Below are positions 58,226 through 64,000 of a DNA stretch of 64,000 bases, piece after piece. How positions within the stretch are numbered: the stretch's first letter is position 1; the number at the start of each line of letters is the position of its first letter. Location of the stretch: assembly GCA_030950925.1 (NCBI GenBank), contig JAUZQO010000003.1, positions 1 to 64,000 of the forward strand, given 5' to 3'. The position numbers and the translations under genes were made by a program. Below the pieces are notes generated by a model. The model saw only the letters and a program-made list of their open reading frames with translations, made no database searches and had not been told where the DNA came from. This DNA is from Mariprofundaceae bacterium (GTDB lineage Bacteria > Pseudomonadota > Zetaproteobacteria > Mariprofundales > Mariprofundaceae).

Positions 58226-58302
58226 CAAAAGCATCCAGCGGACAGTTAAAAGCGGCGTTTCGCTACGCTACACTCTGCTTTTAACTGCCGCTGATGCAGG
58301 CG
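58220..58302 (+). other. attC-like recombination site
   Basis: R'' is AGCTAAC (58220-58226). The arm at 58231-58253 and the arm at 58277-58297 are complementary over 21 pairs apart from two extra bases, C and A, in the left arm, six bases apart. The bottom strand thus carries extrahelical G and T, as in known attC sites. The 23-base loop contains GTTTCGCTACGC, like many variable terminal structures. The right R' box is replaced by flanking DNA after the G, as expected after insertion at a non-attI site. Confidence 0.8.
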
Positions 58303-58451
58303 ATATAGATGGTGCACTGATTTTTCAGAAGGACTATTTGTTTAGCAGCCCCAGTGGCGCAAGTACGATAACACTTGGAAGAAGTAGCAATGGCTGGATT
58401 GAGTGGAAAAATAAAAAAGGTGAAACTTTAAAAGCATTGGAGCAAGCATAA
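58303..58451 (+). pseudogene. C-terminal DUF4357 fragment of the interrupted GIY-YIG nuclease
   Basis: The frame DIDGALIFQKDYLFSSPSGA then STITLGRSSNGWIEW and KNKKGETLKALEQA ends in TAA at 58451 and matches the usual DUF4357 end (KDYLFSSPS, LGR.ANGW.EWK). It starts right at the cassette's right junction. Roughly 150 residues of a normal-length protein, between this piece and the N-terminal piece, are missing, so more than a simple insertion has happened. Confidence 0.8.
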
Positions 58452-58461
58452 ATATGATTGG

Positions 58462-58517
58462 TTTTTCTCTGTGCCTCTGGTGGGTGAGCTTGTCGAACCC
58501 CTCTGTGGTGAAAAAAC
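58462..58517 (+). repeat. Composite repeat before cobM (copy C)
   Basis: TTTTTCTCTGTGCCTCTGG, then GGGTGAGCTTGTCGAACCCC, then CTCTGTGGTGAAAAAA. Same order and strand as copies A and B. It ends directly before the cobM ATG. Confidence 0.8.
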
Positions 58518-59294
58518 ATGGGTAAAGTTTGGTTTGTCGGAGCGGGGCCAGGTGATGCAGAGTTAATCACGGTGAAAGGTCAGCGTCTTTTGCGTGAAGC
58601 TGGGGCGATTTTATATGCAGGTTCATTGGTCTCCGAAGCCTGCACACTTTGGGCTTCCGAAGACTGTGACATCGCCGACTCCAAAGGCATGACTTTAGAA
58701 GAAATCACGGACTGGTTGATTGAAAAAGCAGCACAGCATCAAACAGTGATTCGCCTACAAACAGGTGATCCAAGTTTATATGGTGCATTGATTGAAATGC
58801 TTCAACCCTTGGATGCCGCAGACATTGAATCGGAGGTGGTGGCAGGTGTATCTTCTGCTTTTGCATCCATGGCGGCTGCCAGTGAAAGCATGACGCTTCC
58901 TGAAGTGACGCAAACAGTGATTCTCACACGTGTTGAAGGGCGAACGCCCATGCCCGAAGGTGAAAGTTTGAGGGAGCTTGCCCAACATAAAACCACGATT
59001 TGCATGTTTTTATCCATCACACTCTTAAACAAAGTGCGCGATGATTTGTTGGCAGCAGGTTGGCATGATGATGATAAAATCTTGGTGGTACAAAAAGCCT
59101 CATGGCCAAGCGAAGAAAAGATTGTGTGGGGTACGATTGCCAATATCCGCGAAAAGTGCAGGGCTGAAAAAATTGCTTCACAAGCCATGATTGTGGTGAG
59201 TCCAACCTTGGGCGCAAGAGCTTGGAAAACGCTCAAGAAATCCAAGCTTTACGATGCTGATTTTACACACCGATTTAGAAAGGCTGAAAAATAA
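58518..59294 (+). CDS. cobM: Precorrin-4/cobalt-precorrin-4 C11-methyltransferase
   Basis: 258-aa SAM-dependent corrin-ring methylase. The N-terminal motif VWFVGAGPGDAELITVKG, YAGSLV, and the substrate-side segments QTGDPSLYGALIEM and PEVTQTVILTRVEGRTPMP are characteristic of CobM/CbiF. Because CbiX is next door, the cobalt-early (anaerobic type, CbiF) function is more likely. The region before its ATG is the repeat copy C, and only a weak GGTGAA could act as ribosome-binding site. Confidence 0.95.
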   Translation: MGKVWFVGAGPGDAELITVKGQRLLREAGAILYAGSLVSEACTLWASEDCDIADSKGMTLEEITDWLIEKAAQHQTVIRLQTGDPSLYGALIEMLQPLDAADIESEVVAGVSSAFASMAAASESMTLPEVTQTVILTRVEGRTPMPEGESLRELAQHKTTICMFLSITLLNKVRDDLLAAGWHDDDKILVVQKASWPSEEKIVWGTIANIREKCRAEKIASQAMIVVSPTLGARAWKTLKKSKLYDADFTHRFRKAEK

Positions 59295-59297
59295 AAG

Positions 59298-59331
59298 CTT
59301 TACCGCGGAGGCGCGGAGGCGCGGAGAGAAA
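59298..59331 (+). repeat. Simple repeat between cobM and cbiX
   Basis: Tandem GGAGGCGCGGAGGCGCGGAG preceded by TTTACCGC and followed by AGAAA. In one frame it encodes FTAEARRRGEK. This is the cleanest copy of the family seen in cobB. It supplies GGAGA eight bases before the cbiX start. Confidence 0.8.
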
Positions 59332-59334
59332 TAT

Positions 59335-60189
59335 ATGCAAACAAACATGAATGATACCATTCTACTGGTGGGTCATGGTTCACGCGAGAAAAGTGGTAAC
59401 GATGAGATTGAAAGCTTTGCCAACACATGGCGCGCACGCAAACCGCATGACCGCATTGAAGTCTGCTTTATTGAGTTTGCTGATGTTTTGTTGGATGCAG
59501 GACTCAATAAGGCTGCGAAAAACTCCAAACGTGTGATTGTGGTGCCATTAATTTTAGGTGCAGCAGGGCATGTTAAGATGGAGATTCCACACCATATTGC
59601 CCATGCGCGTGAACATCACCCTGATGTAGAATTTATCATGGCAAAACATTTGGGTGCAGGTACAAAGGTATTAAAAGCACTCAAATTAGAACTGCACAAA
59701 GCCATGCTTGGCTTGGATGCTCCCGACGCAAAAAATACAGGTGTCGTTTTACTAGCGCGTGGTTCATCGGATAAAGTTGCCAATGGTGAGATTGCAAAAA
59801 TGGCGCGTTGGTTATTTGAAGAAACCGAGCATGAGATGGTGGATTTGGCATTCACAGGCATCACCTTCCCGAAAGTGGAAACCATCGCACAACGGCAAGT
59901 GGCATGCGGCATGAAACAAATCATCGTGTTGCCATATTATTTATTTACAGGTGTATTGATTGAACGCATCACACGGCAAGTGGCGCGTTTATCTCAGCAA
60001 TATCCCACCACATCCTTTGGCTTAGCAACATATATGGGGTTTAATGATGGTATTTATGAGCTGCTTGATGAACGGGTTGCTGATGCACAGGGCGTTGATA
60101 GCGATGAACCCAAAATGTTAGAATGTGATGGTTGCAAATACCGTGATTTTTCTGAAGAGCATGGCTTTGGGCATCATCACCATCATTGA
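59335..60189 (+). CDS. cbiX: Sirohydrochlorin cobaltochelatase CbiX (two-domain form)
   Basis: Inserts cobalt into sirohydrochlorin. I use ATG 59335 (284 aa), directly after the repeat; an ATG at 59347 is also possible. The first chelatase domain has the metal-site motif LLVGHGSREKSG and HVKMEIPHH. The second domain (about 125-245) keeps VLLARGSSDKVAN without the His. The C-terminus ends in a run of His (FGHHHHHH-like) plus CDGCKYR, which may store or bind metal. It indicates early cobalt insertion. Confidence 0.93.
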   Translation: MQTNMNDTILLVGHGSREKSGNDEIESFANTWRARKPHDRIEVCFIEFADVLLDAGLNKAAKNSKRVIVVPLILGAAGHVKMEIPHHIAHAREHHPDVEFIMAKHLGAGTKVLKALKLELHKAMLGLDAPDAKNTGVVLLARGSSDKVANGEIAKMARWLFEETEHEMVDLAFTGITFPKVETIAQRQVACGMKQIIVLPYYLFTGVLIERITRQVARLSQQYPTTSFGLATYMGFNDGIYELLDERVADAQGVDSDEPKMLECDGCKYRDFSEEHGFGHHHHH

Positions 60190-60198
60190 GGTAAGATT

Positions 60199-60912
60199 AT
60201 GAATTTTTCACCACCGAGCGACCGAGTCAGCAAGGCAAAAAATACCAACACGGTCACAGAGCAGATGACCAAAGCTGGACAAAAAATCGAGCATTCATCC
60301 TTTGCCATTGTCGATGCCGAAGCAGGCAACAAAGGCAATTACACCGATGAACAATGGCCTTTGGTACGCCGTATGATTCATGCCACTGCTGATTTTGAAT
60401 TTAATGGTCTCACTGAATTCCACCCCGATGCCATGCAAGCAGGGCTTGAAGCAATTGCCGCAGGTGCGCCGATTGTGGCGGATGTTGAAATGATTTGCGT
60501 AGGACTATCCAAGCCCCGTTTATCTTATTTTGGTGTACAAACCCATCAATTTATTTCGGATGACGATGTGATTGAAACAGCCAAAGCCGAAGGCACAACC
60601 CGCGCTGTGCAAGCCATGCGTAAAGCCCATAAGCTTGGATTGTTGGATGGGGCGATTATCGGTGTGGGCAATGCACCCACGGCACTCTTGGAAGTGATTC
60701 GTTTGATTGAAGAAGAAGCTGCCACACCTGCCTTAATCGTGGGCATGCCTGTGGGTTTTGTCTCGGCTGAAGCATCCAAAGATCAAGTGGCAGCAGCCAA
60801 TCAGGTGCCTTGGGTGATTACACGCGGTCGCAAAGGCGGTTCAAGCTTGGTGGTATCAGCTATTCATGCGATGCTTGCTTTGGCTGAAGCTCGGGAGAAG
60901 TCCAATGATTGA
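60199..60912 (+). CDS. cbiC: Precorrin-8X/cobalt-precorrin-8 methylmutase
   Basis: Moves the C11 methyl group to C12 to give (cobalt-)hydrogenobyrinate. 237 aa. Recognised by FAIVDAEAG, RRMIHATADFEF with the conserved His, GAPIVADVEMICVGL and IGVGNAPTALLEVIRLIEE, then ALIVGMPVGFVSAEASKD. It lies nine bases after cbiX. Confidence 0.95.
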   Translation: MNFSPPSDRVSKAKNTNTVTEQMTKAGQKIEHSSFAIVDAEAGNKGNYTDEQWPLVRRMIHATADFEFNGLTEFHPDAMQAGLEAIAAGAPIVADVEMICVGLSKPRLSYFGVQTHQFISDDDVIETAKAEGTTRAVQAMRKAHKLGLLDGAIIGVGNAPTALLEVIRLIEEEAATPALIVGMPVGFVSAEASKDQVAAANQVPWVITRGRKGGSSLVVSAIHAMLALAEAREKSND

Positions 60913-60939
60913 TTTAAAATATGACTGCGGTGAAAAAGT

Positions 60940-61707
60940 ATGAAGTTAGACGACCCATTACATCATGGCGAGGTAGCTCTCGTCGGTGCTGGACCTGGTG
61001 ATGCGAATTTACTCACCCTTGCCGCAGCCAAACTGATTTCTGATTGCGATGTGATTGTGCATGATGCCTTGGTATCTGATGCTATCATGGCGATGGCGGA
61101 TCAAGATGCCCAGCTTGTTTTTGCTGGCAAACGTGGTGGAAAACCATCGGCCAGCCAACAAGATATTTGTGATACTTTGGTCAGGCTCGCTCAAGAGAAT
61201 AAGCGTGTGGTGCGCCTCAAAGGTGGCGATCCATTTGTGTTTGGTCGTGGTGGTGAAGAAATCCGCGCTCTGGCAAACAAACATATCCCCTTTCGTGTGA
61301 TTCCAGGCATCACATCAGGCATTGCCGCCCCTGCTATGGCTGGTATTCCTGTGACCGACCGAACCGTGAATGCATCGCTGGCATTTCTAACAGGGCATGA
61401 AGCCGAAGGTAAATCACGCATGGATTGGCAGGCATTGGTAGCAGCATTTCCTGTACTGGTGATTTACATGGGGACACGCAATCTATCGAAAATCGCAGTC
61501 AACCTTGTCGATGCGGGCATGAAAAAAACAACGCCCGTGGCCGTGTTACATGCCGTGAGTTTACCGACTGAAACACAAGATTATGGCACATTGGCTGAAG
61601 TGATATCAGGTGATCTTGTGGGTATATCGCCTGCCATTGTGGTGATTGGTGATGTGGTTGATGCACGTCAAGAGTGGAGGACTCCAAATCAAACGGGCAG
61701 TCTCTAA
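60940..61707 (+). CDS. cobA: Uroporphyrinogen-III C-methyltransferase (SUMT)
   Basis: Adds methyl groups at C2 and C7 of uroporphyrinogen III to form precorrin-2, the branch point to cobalamin and siroheme. 255 aa, a stand-alone SUMT without CysG-type dehydrogenase/chelatase domains. Motifs are LVGAGPGDANLLTLAAA, VRLKGGDPFVFGRGGEE and GIPVTDR. It ends the plus-strand cobalamin operon. Confidence 0.96.
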   Translation: MKLDDPLHHGEVALVGAGPGDANLLTLAAAKLISDCDVIVHDALVSDAIMAMADQDAQLVFAGKRGGKPSASQQDICDTLVRLAQENKRVVRLKGGDPFVFGRGGEEIRALANKHIPFRVIPGITSGIAAPAMAGIPVTDRTVNASLAFLTGHEAEGKSRMDWQALVAAFPVLVIYMGTRNLSKIAVNLVDAGMKKTTPVAVLHAVSLPTETQDYGTLAEVISGDLVGISPAIVVIGDVVDARQEWRTPNQTGSL

Positions 61708-61996
61708 ATCCAACCGCAGCAGGGGGGGTATAGGCAGAAAAAATCATCATCCTGCGGGCAAGCTAGGGCTTGTATAGGGAACTTTGTATTTCATTGCTCA
61801 TCCACTGAGTTTCAAATCAAAAAAGCCCTGAATACCTCACCTTGAACGGCTGAACAAAGTCTTTTTTAGGATGAAAGAATCAATAAAACTCAGGTTTTAT
61901 ATGAGCTGAAATCGTGACTAAAAAGCGCACTCAACACGTGATTGAAGGACTGATGCCTTTGCGAGAAAGTCTGCCATGAAAAAAGACGCTATTCAT
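61708..61996. other. Gap between convergent genes; no gene seen
   Basis: About 290 bases between cobA (plus) and the cNMP-binding gene (minus). A run of seven G near 61724 and a small CAAGC/GCTTG hairpin (about 61759-61772) are visible. I see no convincing terminator and no coding signal. Confidence 0.3.
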
Positions 61997-63031
61997 CTAG
62001 CCTTGTGCTTCCACCCAACGCTCAAAGCATCCATAAGCATCCATAAATGATTTAAAAATTTCTTGGGGAATTTCACATACAAGACTGCGTTCTTGCGCCA
62101 GTAAAGAAGTATGTTTGGGCAAACATAAGTGGTGATTTAAATCCCCGAACATTTGGCTGCGTTGAAGATTTATCACAGTATGCTTACCTTGAAGAACATT
62201 GAGTTCGCCATGTAAGATTAAATAGGCCGTATTTTTTCGTGGTCTAAGTGGTGCATGACCTTGAATATCTAAAATATGCGATTCTTCCGCCACCCAAGCA
62301 TGATCGCCTTCGACAATATCTGTAAATGCGGGGTGAATATGGGTCATGGACTGAATGAGCCGTTGCGCCATGATGTCCATTAAGATCGCACCTGCATCAG
62401 GAGATTGGGTCATCAAGGATGAGATTGCAGTATCTGGGAACTCCAACAGCAATGTATCTTCATCGGCGGTAATCGTTGCGGTTCGAGGTAGCTTATAAAT
62501 ACAAGCATATTCACCAAAATAATCCCCATCCTTAAGGACTTTGATTTTTAATTCTGTGCCATCATTCAAATGGATATGTACACCCATACGACCTTGCAAA
62601 ATCATGTAAAACTGACTACCGACTTCACCATCTTGAATTAAAGTCTCACCCTTGCTGCTGGTGATGATCTTGGCTTGACGTATAAATTCCAAAGCCTCTT
62701 GATCGGATAACTTTTCAATCAATGAGAATATTTTCTCTTTATTGTCCTCTGGGGCATCGCTCATCACCTCAGCCATCGCCAACATGGACTCTATATCATC
62801 ATCCTGCTTATTTTTGAGTTGTTGACAGAGTTTCAGTAAGGATGCGGCAAAACTTGTCCGCCCACAAGCAAACATACGTCGGCCGAATTCAGAAGAAATC
62901 CGATAGGCAGTTTCAATATCACCTTGTTTTTGCGACACTTGAATCAGAGGGCGCGCAATATGAATATCTTCAGGAAAGATACGATAAAGATGATGATATG
63001 TTTGAAGAAGTTCGGTTGCTTGCAAAGTCAT
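61997..63031 (-). CDS. Cyclic nucleotide-binding domain protein with helical N-terminus
   Basis: 344 aa from ATG 63031 (a TTG at 63073 could add 14 residues; neither has a good ribosome-binding site). A helical, TPR-like N-terminal part (about 1-100) is followed by a cNMP-binding domain (about 110-215) with GETLIQDGEVGSQFYMILQG and the phosphate-binding cassette FGEYACIYKLPRTATI. Its Glu and Arg are both present, so nucleotide binding is possible. A second, degenerate copy follows at about 250-340 (YLILHGELNV). No DNA-binding or catalytic domain is visible; the output is unknown. Confidence 0.85.
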   Translation of the reverse strand: MTLQATELLQTYHHLYRIFPEDIHIARPLIQVSQKQGDIETAYRISSEFGRRMFACGRTSFAASLLKLCQQLKNKQDDDIESMLAMAEVMSDAPEDNKEKIFSLIEKLSDQEALEFIRQAKIITSSKGETLIQDGEVGSQFYMILQGRMGVHIHLNDGTELKIKVLKDGDYFGEYACIYKLPRTATITADEDTLLLEFPDTAISSLMTQSPDAGAILMDIMAQRLIQSMTHIHPAFTDIVEGDHAWVAEESHILDIQGHAPLRPRKNTAYLILHGELNVLQGKHTVINLQRSQMFGDLNHHLCLPKHTSLLAQERSLVCEIPQEIFKSFMDAYGCFERWVEAQG

Positions 63032-63130
63032 GGCGAGAGTGTAGAGACTTTTTTTTACAAAAAACAGTCGCAATATAGGAAGTGAAAATCAAATGGTGGT
63101 ATATAGTGATTCAAGCACAAAATTACTTGC

Positions 63131-63200
63131 TCATCCCCAAAATTTTGGATCGATAATCCATGATGAATACTAGATTCCTGATCGAAGTATTTGGGGATGA
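63131..63200. repeat. Palindromic element upstream of the lytic transglycosylase gene
   Basis: TCATCCCCAAA (63131-63141) and TTTGGGGATGA (63190-63200) are exact inverted repeats around 48 bases that include GGAT...ATCC and GATTCCTGATCGAAGT. The layout matches the widespread small palindromic repeats of the type TCATCCCC...GGGGATGA known from many proteobacterial genomes. It lies in the promoter region of the next gene. Confidence 0.55.
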
Positions 63201-63234
63201 TGGGCTGATTACATTCAGGCGTGACGGTAAAGCA

Positions 63235-64000
63235 ATGGCTGAACGACGCTATAAAATAATCACTTTCATCAGTTGTTGTATTTTTTTGATGGGTACTTTG
63301 ATATTTTCAAGCGATGTGAATGCATCCGAGGCGAAAAAAACGCGGCTTGAGCAGCAGCGGGGTATGTTTCAGCAAGCACGCATTGCATTAAAAGCAAAAG
63401 ATATACATACATTGAAGCAGCTTTTGCACGATATGGGCGACTACCCATTGGCACCTTACCTTGAGGTCTGGCAAGGTTATGATTTGGTCAAGAAAGAAAA
63501 AGATTACGATGTTTGGCAAATTTTAACAACACATAAAAATCTTCCAGAAACGAGGTATTTACGTCAAACATGGATGAAAAGCTTGGTAAAACGTGGTCAA
63601 TGGCCGCAAGTATCGGAACAGTTGATCTTATTGCCACAAGGTACAAAACGCTTTGCCAATATTGCCGTACAGTCATTTTGGTACAATGGTCATGCAGAAA
63701 AAGCACGGCAAGGGCTGACTCAACTGTGGCGACAAGGTCAGCCGCTTCCCGAAAATGAAACAAAACTTATTGAAAATTGGCATGCAGCGGGTCATCCAAG
63801 CCATGATGATATGTGGGCTAGGGTGGTCACATGGGCCAAACATGGGCAATGGAAAAAAGTAAAAAACGTTAAACATTATTTGAATGTGCAAGAACAAAAG
63901 TGGATCAAGCTGTGGGAAAAAGTCAAAACGTCTCCAGAACATGCTCTTCTCACCAGTAAAATTTATCATATATCTCCCAAGGTGATGGCATGGATTGCCA
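63235..64000 (+). CDS. Soluble lytic murein transglycosylase, N-terminal part (runs off the window)
   Basis: The open frame continues past base 64000. From ATG 63235 it begins MAERRYKIITFISCCIFLMG with a signal peptide to about residue 31. It goes on as the helical U-shaped domain of Slt-type enzymes (FQQARIALKAKD, YPLAPYLEVWQGY, TRYLRQTWMKSLVKRGQWPQ). The catalytic domain would lie outside the window, so the assignment rests on the helical part. In-frame ATGs at 63160 and 63163 exist but lie in the palindromic element and would hide the signal peptide. Confidence 0.75.
   Translation, partial: MAERRYKIITFISCCIFLMGTLIFSSDVNASEAKKTRLEQQRGMFQQARIALKAKDIHTLKQLLHDMGDYPLAPYLEVWQGYDLVKKEKDYDVWQILTTHKNLPETRYLRQTWMKSLVKRGQWPQVSEQLILLPQGTKRFANIAVQSFWYNGHAEKARQGLTQLWRQGQPLPENETKLIENWHAAGHPSHDDMWARVVTWAKHGQWKKVKNVKHYLNVQEQKWIKLWEKVKTSPEHALLTSKIYHISPKVMAWIA

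Larger units (their letters stand above)
54359..58302 (+). mobile_element. Putative integron gene cassette carrying a restriction-modification system
   Basis: A 3,944-bp segment with the layout of an integrated cassette. The left end starts TTAGCT directly after G54358, then two co-oriented overlapping genes start after a 43-base leader. The right end has an attC-like site that starts at the stop codon of the second gene. G54358 plus TTAGCT is the exact complement of the R'' box AGCTAAC (58220-58226), as expected because the cassette's first bases complete R' in the circular form. Both flanks are pieces of the same interrupted gene. The right junction reads G|AT, which fits the GWT rule of integrase secondary sites. 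No integrase gene or attI is seen. Confidence 0.75.

Noticed and set aside
58188-58300. Open frame running through the attC-like site as the start of an 87-aa protein.
   Set aside because: The first half is translation of the hairpin. Only the part after 58303 resembles a protein family (DUF4357).
1-64000. CRISPR arrays, tRNA or rRNA genes, integrase, prophage genes.
   Set aside because: I looked for regularly spaced repeats, cloverleaf-like sequences and integrase or phage motifs and found none I could support.

Overview
The window comes from a flagellated, respiring, Gram-negative bacterium. It carries a complete NADH dehydrogenase I operon with separate nuoC and nuoD, a flagellar export block with FliA, FlhF and FlhG, an EnvC/CtpA-type cell-wall block, and cobalamin genes in two halves. 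Gene content and the moderately AT-leaning composition suggest a proteobacterium. My best guess is a relative of the iron- or hydrogen-oxidising Zetaproteobacteria, but that is inference and no rRNA gene is present to test it.

Layout. 0.4-13.2 kb (minus strand): a DUF484-GGDEF protein, an L,D-transpeptidase, a TPR protein, a divergent polysaccharide deacetylase, ctpA, an EnvC-like factor, rlmH, rsfS, nadD, proA, proB, obgE, rpmA, rplU and rpmE. 13.4-27.7 kb (minus): nuoA to nuoN, all 14 genes. 27.8-36.3 kb (minus): fliQ, fliR, flhB, flhA, flhF, flhG, a 73-aa membrane protein, fliA, a DUF2802 protein and a possible FliK-like protein. 36.4-41.1 kb (minus): late cobalamin genes (cobS, cobC, cobT, cobU, cobD, cbiB). 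41.1-42.9 kb (minus): htpX and prmA. 43.0-49.8 kb (plus): a flavin reductase-like protein, ruvX, pyrB, a stretch of broken genes, pyrC and a phosphoketolase. 50.0-61.7 kb (plus): a cobalamin riboswitch, then cobB, cobO, cbtB, an unidentified membrane protein, an accessory island, cobM, cbiX, cbiC and cobA. The end holds a cyclic-nucleotide-binding protein (minus) and the start of a lytic transglycosylase (plus).

The most unusual part is the accessory island at 53.6-58.5 kb, inside the cobalamin operon. It has a BrnT/BrnA toxin-antitoxin pair, then the N-terminal piece of a GIY-YIG/DUF4357 nuclease gene. A 3.9-kb segment follows, with a fused nuclease-methyltransferase gene and a specificity-subunit gene. 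It ends in a sequence with the geometry of an integron attC site, and the C-terminal piece of the same GIY-YIG/DUF4357 gene comes next. The left end of the segment (GTTAGCT) is the exact complement of the R'' box (AGCTAAC) at its right end, as expected for an integrated gene cassette. No integrase gene is visible.

The second unusual feature is a family of short repeats in the cobB-cobO and cobM-cbiX region. Four copies lie in frame inside cobB and three lie directly before start codons. Some copies are composite, with a second short repeat inserted in the middle of the first. A third point is a small gene graveyard between pyrB and pyrC, with remnants of a type I restriction subunit HsdR and of an AlbA/HATPase-type protein.
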